DNA of 64,000 bases. Origin: Streptomyces sp. McG3 (GTDB lineage Bacteria; Actinomycetota; Actinomycetes; Streptomycetales; Streptomycetaceae). Numbering within the stretch: position 1 is the first letter of the stretch; the number at the start of each line of letters is the position of its first letter. A program made the translations under genes and the position numbers. Shown piece by piece: positions 16,512 to 25,044 of this stretch. Location: positions 1-64,000 of the forward strand of contig NZ_JAAXYC010000007.1 of NCBI RefSeq assembly GCF_018619185.1, read 5' to 3'. Below the pieces are notes generated by a model. It saw nothing but the letters and a program-made list of their open reading frames with translations, searched no databases and was not told where the DNA came from.

Positions 16512-16992
16512 GCCCCGACCGTACGCACGCGGCGCCCCGGCGGTCTTGTACGAATCGGTCGCCCGGCTGGAGATCTCCTCCGCGTCGTGAGACCGGTCGC
16601 GCTCCTGTCCACTGCCTCGGCGCCCAGGTCGGCGTGTCGAAGATCTCCGGCTACTACGACGTACCCGACGAGAGCGCGAAGCCTTTGGTGCCGAGGCCCC
16701 GGGGCCCGATCATGTGACGACGTTCCTCCCCCTGTTCCTTCTCTTCCCACCCGGGAGAGGTGACCTGTGCTCTTGTTCCAGCAGCTTCTGAATCGATGGT
16801 CGACCACGCCTGCACCCCCTCGGACCAGAAGCCGGGCGACAGCCACGTGAACGCCCCGGGCGCCTCGGGAAAGGTGAGGTGCCGATGAAGCTCCCCCGAG
16901 ACCCACAGCCCTCCGGCCGTCGCCGCGCCGGTGCGCCGCCGCCCGGCCGCCGCGGCCCGAACCTGTGGCCGGGCGCTCGGAGCAGCGGGCCC
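16512..16992. other. 481-base stretch without a convincing gene
   Basis: Several short open frames exist, among them one ending in GYYDVPDESAKPLVPRPRGP near 16680 and one starting at 16885, but none has a good ribosome site, a recognisable domain or steady third-position bias. The left end must hold the VOC promoter. The rest may be a decayed gene remnant. Confidence 0.4.
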
Positions 16993-18654
16993 TCACCCCA
17001 GGCAGTCGGCCGGAGAGGTCCCCGGGTCGGTCACGGCCAGGCCCAGGGCGGCCCGCTCCGTGATCCACCGCGTCGGACGGTGGCGCGGGTCGCCCGTCGT
17101 CGCGTGCAGCGACCTTTGGAGCTCCAGCAGCCTCGCCGCCCCGACCCGCTCGCCCCAGGCCAGCGGCCCGTACGGATAGCCGAGCCCCGTGGTCACCGCC
17201 AGGTCGATGTCGGCGGGCGCGGCGAGCGAGCGCTCCGCGATCGAGCAGCCGACCGCGACGACGGAGGACAGCAGCCGCTGCGCGACCGTGCCCGCGGTGT
17301 CCCGCACCACCGACACCGCGTACGGGGCGTCGCCCCCGGCGGCCCGCGCCAGCACCGCCCGCGCGTCCCGGGCGGCCACCGGATCACCGGCCGCCGTCAC
17401 CGCGAGGACCCGCCGCCGCCCCGCGGGGGGCAGCACCTCCACGCCGAACGTACGCTCGCGGGGCAACCCGCCCTCCGCGACCGCCGCCGACACCGGCGTC
17501 CCCCAGACTGGCACCAGCACCACGGCCCGCGCGGACGGCCCCGCGCCCTGCTCGACCCGGACCCCCGCCGCCTCCAGGGACCCCGCCAGGGCCTCCTCGT
17601 ACGCGACGGTCTCCGGCCGCCCGCCCGGAACCAGGAACACCGGGCGCTCCGCGTCCCCGGTGACCGCGCTCTCCGGCACGGGGCCGGACGCCCCGTCGCC
17701 GTACGCGTACCAGCCCCGGCCCGTCTTACGGCCGTGCAGCCCCGCCACCACCCGGTTCGGCGTCAGGAACGACGGGCGCAGCCGGTCCTCGTACCGGAAG
17801 CCCTCCCAGATCGAGTCGATCACCGCGGCCGTCACGTCGAGACCGGTCAGGTCCATCAACTCGAAGGGGCCCATCCGCAGCCCCAGCACGTCCCGGGCGA
17901 TCCGGTCGATCTCCGCCGGGCCCGCCACCGACTCCTCCAGCAGCGCGAGCGCCTCGGTCACCAGCCCCCGCCCGGCGTGGTTGACCAGGAAGCCGGGGGT
18001 GTCGGCGACGGTCACCGCCCGGTGCCCGCACCCCTCCACCAGCCCGGTCAGCAGGGCCGGGATCTCCGGGCGGGTGGCCGCGCCCGGCACCACCTCGACG
18101 ATCCTCATCAGCGGCACCGGGTTGAAGAAGTGCAGCCCGGCCAGGCGCGAGGGGTCCTGGAGCGTCGCCGCGATCCGGGTCACCGACAGGGAGGAGGTGT
18201 TGGTCGCGAAGACGGCGGAGGAGGGCAGCGCCCGCTCCAGCTTCCCGAACACCTCGGCCTTGGTCGCCAGGTCCTCCCGTACGGCCTCGATCACCAGCTC
18301 CACCTCCGGGCCCGCCGCCCACGGCTCGGCGAGCGGCACCAGCCGGGCCACGGCCCCGTCCCGCTCGGCGGCCGGCATCCGGCCCTTGGCGACGGCCCGG
18401 TCCAGCATCGAGGCGACGAAGTCCAGGGCCTCCGTCACCGCCTCGGGCCGTACGTCCCCGAGCTCGACGGTGTGACCGGCGCTCGCCGCCCACTGGGCGA
18501 TGCCGCGGCCCATGGCCCCGGCTCCGACGATCCTGATACGCATGGCGTTGGGGGCCCTTTCAGCGGAGACGGAGACGGTTCTCAACGGAGACGGAGACGG
18601 TTCTTCGACGGGCGGGGACGGAGGCGGTTCTTCCACGGGGGCGGACGTGGTCAT
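16993..18654 (-). CDS. 3-hydroxyacyl-CoA dehydrogenase, PaaH-like two-domain form
   Basis: An NAD-dependent 3-hydroxyacyl-CoA dehydrogenase of up to 553 residues. The Rossmann start RIRIVGAGAMGRGIAQWA, the FATNTSSLSVTRIA strand and HFFNPVPLMRIVEVV identify the N-terminal domain, and TPGFLVNHAGRGLVTEA begins the first C-terminal domain. A second one near the end (GYPYGPLAWGERVGAARLL) matches PaaH, which oxidises 3-hydroxyadipyl-CoA. The 5'-most ATG at 18654 overlaps the pcaJ stop (TGATG). The first 37 codons are a proline/glutamate-rich imperfect repeat, so an internal ATG at 18543 may be the real start. It probably forms one operon with pcaIJ. Confidence 0.88.
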   Translation of the reverse strand: MTTSAPVEEPPPSPPVEEPSPSPLRTVSVSAERAPNAMRIRIVGAGAMGRGIAQWAASAGHTVELGDVRPEAVTEALDFVASMLDRAVAKGRMPAAERDGAVARLVPLAEPWAAGPEVELVIEAVREDLATKAEVFGKLERALPSSAVFATNTSSLSVTRIAATLQDPSRLAGLHFFNPVPLMRIVEVVPGAATRPEIPALLTGLVEGCGHRAVTVADTPGFLVNHAGRGLVTEALALLEESVAGPAEIDRIARDVLGLRMGPFELMDLTGLDVTAAVIDSIWEGFRYEDRLRPSFLTPNRVVAGLHGRKTGRGWYAYGDGASGPVPESAVTGDAERPVFLVPGGRPETVAYEEALAGSLEAAGVRVEQGAGPSARAVVLVPVWGTPVSAAVAEGGLPRERTFGVEVLPPAGRRRVLAVTAAGDPVAARDARAVLARAAGGDAPYAVSVVRDTAGTVAQRLLSSVVAVGCSIAERSLAAPADIDLAVTTGLGYPYGPLAWGERVGAARLLELQRSLHATTGDPRHRPTRWITERAALGLAVTDPGTSPADCLG

Positions 18655-19439
18655 CAGCGGAGGTAGACGCGGTCGGGGTCGACATCGTCCCGCAGGAGCC
18701 GCAGCTCGGCGGCGGTCGGCGGGGCCGTCGTCGCCACCGTGCGGGCCGTCATCAGGTCCCAGCCGGTCGCGGCCCGCACCTGTTCGACGGTGACCCCGGG
18801 ATGGACGGCGACCAGCCGCAGCTCGTCGCCGACACCCTCCCGGGCGAGGACGCCCAGTTCGGTGACGACCCGGGTGACGCCGACGCCCAACGGGCGGATC
18901 CCGTCCGCCAGCGCCCGGTCCGGCCCCGGCGTGGTGCAGAAGTCGAGGACGCCGGCGAAGGAACGCGGTGTGTGGCGGCGCATCACCACGAACACCTCCC
19001 GGGCGTTCGCCATCACCTCGACCGCCCCACCGGAACCCGGCAGCCGCACCGACGGGCGGTCCCAGTCCCCGATGACCGAGGTGTTGAGGCTGCCCCACCG
19101 GTCGATCTGCGCGGCCCCCAGGAAACCCACGTCGATGTGCCCGCCCTGGAGCACCGATCCGAACAGGGTGGGCATCGACACCACCGCCTCGGCCCCGGTG
19201 ATCAGGACGGCGTCCGCGATGGTCTCCGGCAGCCGGGAGGGGTGCGCTCCGCAGACCCCGGACTCGTACACCACCTCGATGCCCGGCGCGACGGTCAGCC
19301 GCGCCAGCTCGGCCGCCAGCGTCGGCAGCCCGATCCCCGCGAACACCGCGCGTCTACCGGCCAGTTCACGCGAGGCGACGACCGACAGCAACTCCGAGGA
19401 GGTGACGGGCCGGGTGGCTCCCTGGTCCTGCTCGCTCAC
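18654..19439 (-). CDS. pcaJ: 3-oxoadipate CoA-transferase-like subunit B
   Basis: A 261-residue beta subunit of a family I CoA-transferase. The catalytic glutamate lies in YESGVCGAHP and the oxyanion region is FAGIGLPTLAAELARL; RWGSLNTSVIGDWDRPSVRLPGSGGA and the later TELGVLAREG are conserved parts of this fold. It moves CoA from succinyl-CoA to 3-oxoadipate or a related dicarboxylic or aromatic acid. A GTG at 19439 overlaps the stop of the alpha-subunit gene (GTGA), so the two subunits are coupled. The PaaH-like dehydrogenase gene follows. Confidence 0.87.
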   Translation of the reverse strand: MSEQDQGATRPVTSSELLSVVASRELAGRRAVFAGIGLPTLAAELARLTVAPGIEVVYESGVCGAHPSRLPETIADAVLITGAEAVVSMPTLFGSVLQGGHIDVGFLGAAQIDRWGSLNTSVIGDWDRPSVRLPGSGGAVEVMANAREVFVVMRRHTPRSFAGVLDFCTTPGPDRALADGIRPLGVGVTRVVTELGVLAREGVGDELRLVAVHPGVTVEQVRAATGWDLMTARTVATTAPPTAAELRLLRDDVDPDRVYLR

Positions 19440-20389
19440 AGCCGCCTCCCGTAGTTCACCGGCTCGCTCAGCGCCTCGCCGACCGCCAGCCCCGCCCAGA
19501 ACCCCTCGCCCAGCCTCGCCACGTACTCCGCGTGGTCGGCGGTGCCGTACACCCACTCCTCCAGCCACTCCCGCAGCCGGGCCGGGTCCTTGCTGATCGC
19601 GGACCAGGAGCGGTAGAAGGCGTTGTCCCGGTCGTAGTAGCCCTGCGCGAACGAGGGGTGCGCCCCGCGCGGGCAGACCACCACCGCGTCGACCGCGTGG
19701 GCCGGAATGAGCGTGCGGTTCGGGTCCGAGCGGACCACCTCGTCCGCCACCAGCTCCTCCACCACCACGACCGCCTTCTCCGCCGCGTACACCGCCTCGG
19801 CCTGGACGCCGGTCAGCCCCCAGACCTGGGTGTTCCCCCGGCGGTCGGCCCGCTGCGCGTGGACGATCGTCACGTCCGGGTTGACGGGCGGTACGACGTA
19901 GATCTGCTCGGCTCCCCCGTCGGGGGCCGGGTAGGGCGAGACGACCTTGCGGATGCCCGGGTTGACGGACGGCAGGTCGCTGCCCGCGTACGAGCGCAGC
20001 GGGTAGAACGGCAGCCGCTGCGCCCCCGCGAGATAGCGGCACACCATCCCGTAGTGGCTGTACTCCTCGAACGCCAGCGGCTCCGGGTCGCCGTGCTCGA
20101 TCCGCCGCCGCAGCTCCCCGAGCGAACCGGCGGAGGAGTTCCCCACGAAGGAGGAGACCAGCCGCGTCACGCACCCGGCCGCCAGCATCTGGTCCACCAC
20201 GATGTCCGCCGTCATCCGGACGACCGTGAGATTCCGGCGGCCCTGCCGGATGATCTCGTGACCTGCGGCGGTCGGGATGAGATGGGTGAACCCTTCGAGG
20301 CTCACGGTGTCCCCGTCGCGGACGAAGGCGGCGACGGCCTCCCTCATCGACATGACCTTGCCCGCCGTACGGTCCACGGTTCTCCTCAT
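19436..20389 (-). CDS. pcaI: 3-oxoadipate CoA-transferase-like subunit A
   Basis: This is the alpha subunit, 317 residues from the ATG at 20389, with DGDTVSLEGFTHLIPTAAGHEIIRQGRR and the glycine-rich FVGNSSAGSLGELRRRIEHG. It pairs with the product of the next gene. Other in-frame starts are an ATG at 20398 and a GTG at 20377; the latter has GAGGAG just upstream and may be the true one. The gene is divergent from a LysR regulator gene across about 110 bases that contain an inverted CATTGAT/ATCAATG pair, which suggests direct control by that regulator. Confidence 0.87.
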   Translation of the reverse strand: MRRTVDRTAGKVMSMREAVAAFVRDGDTVSLEGFTHLIPTAAGHEIIRQGRRNLTVVRMTADIVVDQMLAAGCVTRLVSSFVGNSSAGSLGELRRRIEHGDPEPLAFEEYSHYGMVCRYLAGAQRLPFYPLRSYAGSDLPSVNPGIRKVVSPYPAPDGGAEQIYVVPPVNPDVTIVHAQRADRRGNTQVWGLTGVQAEAVYAAEKAVVVVEELVADEVVRSDPNRTLIPAHAVDAVVVCPRGAHPSFAQGYYDRDNAFYRSWSAISKDPARLREWLEEWVYGTADHAEYVARLGEGFWAGLAVGEALSEPVNYGRRL

Positions 20390-20423
20390 CGTCCGCATAC
20401 GCGGACCCCACGGTGTCAGCACC

Positions 20424-20481
20424 CATTGATGGCTGTCCAATACCGAATTAAGGTCGGATCAAGACCCGGGGCATATCAATG
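20424..20481. promoter_or_regulatory. Probable LysR operator between pcaI and the regulator gene
   Basis: Two half sites, CATTGAT at 20424-20430 and ATCAATG at 20475-20481, form a widely spaced inverted repeat. A smaller dyad, CCGA-N7-TCGG, lies between them at 20443-20457. Regulators of this family commonly bind spaced sites in such divergent gaps. Binding is inferred. Confidence 0.5.
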
Positions 20482-20499
20482 ACGTGAGGGGGTGCCCCC

Positions 20500-21534
20500 A
20501 TGGAACTGCGCCACCTGAAGGCCTTCCTCGCCGTGGCCGAGGAGCTGCACTTCGGCCGGGCCGCCAAACGCCTCCAGATGGCACAGCCGCCCCTGAGCCA
20601 GCAGATCCGGCAGCTGGAGAAGGAACTCGGCGTCCAGCTGTTCCGCCGCAACACCCGCTCCGTCCGGCTCACCGGCGCGGGGGAGACCTTCCTCGACCCC
20701 GTACGGACCGTCCTCGACGACCTCGACACCGCCGTCCGGGCCGCCCGCTCGGCGGGCCGGGGCGAGTACGGCCGGGTGACCATCGGCTTCGCCGGAGCGT
20801 CCAGCCACGAGACGCTGCCCCGCCTCACCCGCGCCGTGCGCGCCGCACACCCCGGCCTCGAACTGGTCATGACCGGCCAGACGTACGCCAACGTCGCGCT
20901 GTCCCGGGTCGCCGACGGCTCCCTCGACCTGGGCTTCGTCCGGCTGCCGGTGAACCGGCCCGGAGTGGAGCACCGGGTGATCGACGAGGAGGAGCTGCTG
21001 TGCGCCCTGCCGTTCGATCACCCGCTCGCCCGGCACGAGGCGGTGTCGCTCGCCGAGCTGGCGGACGAACCGTTCGTCTCCTTCCCCGCCAACTCCGGCT
21101 CCACCGTGCGCGACGCCATGACCGAGGCCTGCGAGAGCGCCGGGTTCACCCCGCGCGTCGTCCAGGAGGCCCCCGACTCGTACACGATCATGGCGCTCGT
21201 CGCGGCCGGGGTCGGCGTCACCCTCACCGTCACCTCCGTACGCCACATCCAGCAGAGCGGACTCGTCTACCGGCCCCTCACCGGACCGCCCATCCGCCGC
21301 CAGGCGGCCCTCGCCTGGCGTGCCGACAACCCCTCCGCCGCCCTGCACGCCGTCCTCGCCGTAGCCCGGGACGCCCTGCCGACCCCCGTACGCGGACCGG
21401 CCGGAGGACCGATTGAGACGCCGGGCCTCCGAAAAGGGGGCACATCCGGTATTGGACCCGCTCAGTCACCGGATGCGAAGGTCACCCCACCACCCGCTCT
21501 CCACCCGTCATCCCGGTCGCCCTTGTCGCCCTGA
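20500..21534 (+). CDS. LysR-family transcriptional regulator
   Basis: A 344-residue LysR regulator. The winged HTH is MELRHLKAFLAVAEELHFGRAAKRL followed by PPLSQQIRQLEKELGVQLFRR. The effector-binding domain runs from about residue 90 (GRVTIGFAGASSHETLP) to 300. The last 40 or so residues are a proline/serine-rich extension beyond the usual end. It is divergent from the CoA-transferase genes and 15 bases upstream of the thiolase gene, so it most likely controls this degradation block in response to an aromatic or dicarboxylic intermediate. Confidence 0.9.
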   Translation: MELRHLKAFLAVAEELHFGRAAKRLQMAQPPLSQQIRQLEKELGVQLFRRNTRSVRLTGAGETFLDPVRTVLDDLDTAVRAARSAGRGEYGRVTIGFAGASSHETLPRLTRAVRAAHPGLELVMTGQTYANVALSRVADGSLDLGFVRLPVNRPGVEHRVIDEEELLCALPFDHPLARHEAVSLAELADEPFVSFPANSGSTVRDAMTEACESAGFTPRVVQEAPDSYTIMALVAAGVGVTLTVTSVRHIQQSGLVYRPLTGPPIRRQAALAWRADNPSAALHAVLAVARDALPTPVRGPAGGPIETPGLRKGGTSGIGPAQSPDAKVTPPPALHPSSRSPLSP

Positions 21535-21549
21535 AGGAAAGGCCCCGCC

Positions 21550-22764
21550 GTGCCGCTCGACGTCGTCATCTGCGAACCCCTGCGCACCCCCATCGGCCGG
21601 TTCGGCGGGGCCTTCGCCCAGCAGACCCCGGCCGCGCTGGCCGCACACGTCATCGCGGAGATCGTCGCCCGCACCGGCATCGACCCCGCCCGGGTCGACG
21701 AGGTGATCCTGGGTCACGCCTACCCCACCAGCGAGGCCCCCGCCATCGGCCGGGTCGCCGCCCTGGACGCCGGACTGCCCACCACGGTCACCGGCTCCCA
21801 GACCGACCGCCGCTGCGGCTCCGGACTCCAGGCGGTGCTGGACGCGGCGATGCAGATCCGGGCCGGATTCAGCGACGTGGTGATCGCGGGCGGCGTCGAC
21901 GTGATGAGCGCCGCCCCCTACTACACCCACGACGGACGCTGGGGCATCAAGGGCCCCGGCCTCCAGCTCCACGACGCACTCGCCCGGGGCCGCGTCACCG
22001 CCGGCGGCGTCAACCACCCGGTCCCCGGCGGCATGATCGAGACGGCGGAGAACCTGCGCCGGGAGTACGGGATCAGCCGCGCCGACCAGGACGCCCTGGC
22101 CCTGCGCTCCCAGCAGCGCGCCGCCCGCGCCGCCGCCGAGGGCCGCTACGCCGCGGAGACCATGCCCGTCACCGTACGCACCCGCAAGGGCGAGACGACC
22201 GTCACCGCCGACGAGCACCCCCGGCCCGACACCACCGCCGAACAACTCGCCGCGCTCCGGCCGGTGATGGCGAAGTCCGACCCGGACGCCACGGTCACCG
22301 CGGGCAACGCCAGCGGCCAGAACGACGCGGCCGCCGCCTGCCTGGTCACCAGCGCGGCGACCGCCGAACGCCTGGGCCTCACCCCGCTGGTCCGCCTCGT
22401 CTCCTTCGCCCGCGCCGGGGTCCCCGCCGCGACGATGGGCATCGCCCCCGTCGCCGCCACCCGCACCGCGCTCGACCGGGCGGGCCTCACACTCGCCGAC
22501 CTCGACCTGATCGAGCTGAACGAGGCGTTCGCCGCCCAGGTGCTCGCCTGCACCAGGGAGTTGGGCCTCGGCGAGAAGGACCACGACGAGCGGATCAACG
22601 TCAACGGCTCGGGCATCTCGCTGGGCCACCCGGTCGGCGCCACCGGAGCCCGCATCCTCGCCACCCTCACCCGTGAACTCCACCGCCGCGAGGGCCGGTA
22701 CGGCCTGGAGACGATGTGCATCGGCGGCGGCCAGGGCCTCGCCGCGGTCTTCGAACGCGTCTAG
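21550..22764 (+). CDS. Thiolase (acetyl-CoA acyltransferase), 3-oxoadipyl-CoA thiolase candidate
   Basis: A 404-residue thiolase starting at GTG 21550. The nucleophilic Cys is residue 89 in TDRRCGSGLQAV, the His is in NGSGISLGHPVGATGARI and the second Cys in CIGGGQGLAAVF; IELNEAFAAQVLA is also typical. Next to CoA-transferase and PaaH-like genes, the likely job is to cleave 3-oxoadipyl-CoA to succinyl-CoA and acetyl-CoA, the last step of the beta-ketoadipate route. It lies 15 bases after the LysR gene, and the two are probably co-transcribed. Confidence 0.9.
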   Translation: MPLDVVICEPLRTPIGRFGGAFAQQTPAALAAHVIAEIVARTGIDPARVDEVILGHAYPTSEAPAIGRVAALDAGLPTTVTGSQTDRRCGSGLQAVLDAAMQIRAGFSDVVIAGGVDVMSAAPYYTHDGRWGIKGPGLQLHDALARGRVTAGGVNHPVPGGMIETAENLRREYGISRADQDALALRSQQRAARAAAEGRYAAETMPVTVRTRKGETTVTADEHPRPDTTAEQLAALRPVMAKSDPDATVTAGNASGQNDAAAACLVTSAATAERLGLTPLVRLVSFARAGVPAATMGIAPVAATRTALDRAGLTLADLDLIELNEAFAAQVLACTRELGLGEKDHDERINVNGSGISLGHPVGATGARILATLTRELHRREGRYGLETMCIGGGQGLAAVFERV

Positions 22765-22776
22765 GGTCTTTCGTTT

Positions 22777-22811
22777 GGATCATGCCGGGCTCGCGGGACC
22801 CGGCATGATCC
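22777..22811. terminator. Bidirectional hairpin between convergent genes
   Basis: A perfect 13-bp inverted repeat GGATCATGCCGGG (22777-22789) and its complement (22799-22811), extendable by a further CGTT/AACG pairing, lies between the thiolase gene and the convergent SpoIIE-type gene. It can serve both strands. Confidence 0.8.
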
Positions 22812-22850
22812 GAACGAGAGGCCCCAGGGCGTGTTCGACGCTCGCCCCGA

Positions 22851-24614
22851 TCAGTCGGTGGCGGAGAGGGGGATGTCCTGCTCGGCCCAGACCAGTTTGC
22901 CGGTGGGCGTCCGGCAGGAACCCCAGCGGCGGCACAGCATGTTGATGAGTTGCAGGCCCCGGCCGCCCTCATCGCTGAGCGTCGGAGGCTGAATGTGGGG
23001 AAGATCCGCCCCTGTATCGGTGACCTCGACCGTCACCCGGTCGTGCCGTAGCAGCCGCAGTTGCCCGGGGCCGCCCCCGTAACGCAGGGCGTTGCCGACC
23101 AGCTCGCTCACGACGAGCTCGGTGGTGTCGACAAGCCCGCCCAGGTTCCACCGATCGAGCTGCTCCCTGACCAGCCGGCGGGCGACGGACGCGGCGCCGG
23201 CGTCGGACGGCAGCTCCCAGACGACGATGTCGGCCGCGCCGGAGACGGTACGGCTGGTGGCCATCAGCAGGACGGCTTCGTCGAAGCGGGTGCCGGGTCC
23301 TGTCCCGGACGACACCAGCGTGCTCAGGAGCGTCGAATCCATCCGTGACACCGTGTCGCGCAGCCTCTCCAGCTGCGTGTCCACGTCATCCGTGCGGTTC
23401 TTGAACAGTCCGTCGGTGTAGAGCACGAGGCGGCTCCCGGCGGGGGCCGGCAGACGGACCGAGGTGTACGGGATGACGCCGGTGCCGAGCGGAGCGCCCG
23501 GCGGCACGTCGACGTGCGTGGCCCGCCCCGCCTCATCGACCAGCAGGGGTGGCGGATGTCCCGCACTGGCAAGGGTGTACTCCCTGGTGGCAGGGTCGTA
23601 GACCGCGCACAGGCAGGTGGCGACCTGGTCGTCGTCCAGGTCGCGGGCGGCCAGGTCCATCCGGGCGAGGGTGCGTTCGGGAGCTATGTCCAGGGCCATG
23701 AGGGTGCGCGCCACCGTACGCAGCCGCCCCATGGTCGCCGCGGCCGACAGGCCGTGGTTCATGACGTCACCGACGATCAGGGCGCTCCGGCCGCCCGGCA
23801 GAGCCACCACGTCGTACCAGTCCCCGCCGACGCCGCTCGTGTCCGTCGGCGGGGCGTAGTGGGCGGCGACGTCCAGGCTCGGTGTGCTCGGCATGGCGCG
23901 CGGGAGCATGCTGCGCTGGAGGGCGACGAGGCGCTCCCGCTCCTGCCCGTACAGGCGTGCGTTGTCCACGAAGACCGCGGCCCGTGAGGCGAGCTGCATC
24001 GCGAGCGCGAGGTCGGTTTCGGTGAAGGGGGGCCGGTCGCCCGCGCGAATGAAATCGGCCGCCCCCAGCAGGACTCCCCGGGAGACCAGTGGCACGGCCA
24101 GGTAGCTGTGCACCCCCGCGTCGCGCAGCAGGGCCGCTGCTCTGGGGGTGGCTGCCACCCGGGCGTAGTCGTCGGCGCCCAGCCGAGTGATCAGCACGGG
24201 CTCCCGCTGGGTCAGACAGCGGTCCACCGCTCTCTCCTGGTACGAGGAGATCTCCCCGACCGGGTCCGGCTCCAGATTCGCCAGCGCGTCGACGACGGCC
24301 ACGGCGATGGCCCGGGTGACGGTCGGCTGTGTGGTGTTCGCCGGCGCCCCCTCCTCGCCCCGGAGCACCGATTCGAGCAGATCGACGGCCCCGCCGTCCG
24401 CCAACCGGGGCACGGTGAACTCGACCAGCTCCTGTGCGGTGCGCTCCAGATCGAGGGTGGTCCCGATCCACCCACTCGCCTCGTTGAGCCAGGCCAGGTG
24501 GTCGCGAATCACGAACCGGTCGGCCGATGCCGCACGTCGACGGTGTCGGGAGAGCGCTGCGGCGGAGCCAGTCCGTACTCGCAGCGGGCTCCGTCTGCGG
24601 TCGCCTCTTCGCAC
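22851..24614 (-). CDS. GAF - SpoIIE phosphatase - HATPase signalling protein
   Basis: A 587-residue cytosolic protein with three modules. A GAF-type sensor spans about residues 60-215 (LAVPLVSRGVLLGAADFIRAG). A PP2C/SpoIIE phosphatase follows from about 235 to 445 (YAPPTDTSGVGGDWYDVVAL, GDVMNHGLSAAATMGRLR, LASAGHPPPLLV, LVLYTDGLFKNR). An RsbW-like ATPase ends the protein (LVVSELVGNALRYGGG, DEGGRGLQLINMLCRRWG). Such proteins tune partner-switching control of stress sigma factors, with phosphatase and kinase in one chain. The GTG at 24614 has GGGAGG seven bases upstream. No sigma or anti-anti-sigma gene is adjacent. Confidence 0.88.
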   Translation of the reverse strand: MRRGDRRRSPLRVRTGSAAALSRHRRRAASADRFVIRDHLAWLNEASGWIGTTLDLERTAQELVEFTVPRLADGGAVDLLESVLRGEEGAPANTTQPTVTRAIAVAVVDALANLEPDPVGEISSYQERAVDRCLTQREPVLITRLGADDYARVAATPRAAALLRDAGVHSYLAVPLVSRGVLLGAADFIRAGDRPPFTETDLALAMQLASRAAVFVDNARLYGQERERLVALQRSMLPRAMPSTPSLDVAAHYAPPTDTSGVGGDWYDVVALPGGRSALIVGDVMNHGLSAAATMGRLRTVARTLMALDIAPERTLARMDLAARDLDDDQVATCLCAVYDPATREYTLASAGHPPPLLVDEAGRATHVDVPPGAPLGTGVIPYTSVRLPAPAGSRLVLYTDGLFKNRTDDVDTQLERLRDTVSRMDSTLLSTLVSSGTGPGTRFDEAVLLMATSRTVSGAADIVVWELPSDAGAASVARRLVREQLDRWNLGGLVDTTELVVSELVGNALRYGGGPGQLRLLRHDRVTVEVTDTGADLPHIQPPTLSDEGGRGLQLINMLCRRWGSCRTPTGKLVWAEQDIPLSATD

Positions 24615-25044
24615 GAACGAGCCTCCCGTACCGCATCCGTCTGGCAGGACAGAACCATACTCCGGAGTGTCGTGCCGGCGCCCCTGCGGAGACGGGTCAT
24701 CACGTCGGCCACGCGGGTGCCGCGTCGGCCAGACCCGCTTCCCCACCGGAGCCGTCGGCACCGCCGCGTCCGGATGCCCCGACCCGGCCAACTCCGCGTG
24801 CAGCGGCGGCGGGACCACGATGCCGACCCCCGCTCCTGGAGCTCGGCGCCGCTCCGCTCGTGCCCAGTGCCTCCGCCCCGGCCCTTCGGCCGGCGACGGC
24901 TGCCGCGCACCCCGCGATGCTTCCGCCGATCCCCCCGATGCGCAACGCCGCCGTCACGTCCGCCCCTTCCCGTCGCGCACGCAGAAGGTCCGGCCGGACA
25001 GTCCCCGCTGTCCGGCCGGACCTCGTTCTCCCGCAGGAGGTCTA
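24615..25044. other. 430-base gap holding a promoter and a terminator
   Basis: This stretch contains the promoter of the SpoIIE-type gene and the terminator of the chaplin gene. A minus-strand GTG frame at 24957-24700 (85 codons) has a possible ribosome site, but its third-position bias fades after the first 40 codons and no domain is visible, so it is not called. Confidence 0.5.
24987..25022 (-). terminator. Terminator of the wall-anchored chaplin gene
   Basis: A perfect 15-bp inverted repeat GGTCCGGCCGGACAG (24987-25001) with its complement at 25008-25022 and a six-base loop lies 22 bases past the chaplin stop. Confidence 0.8.

Noticed and set aside
16502-16717. A short frame ending GYYDVPDESAKPLVPRPRGP, perhaps a gene remnant.
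   Set aside because: It overlaps the VOC gene start, has no ribosome site and cannot be tied to a family.
24700-24957. An 85-codon minus-strand frame with a GTG start and a fair ribosome site.
   Set aside because: Codon bias decays after the first half and no motif or signal is clear; it probably belongs to the spacer after the chaplin terminator.
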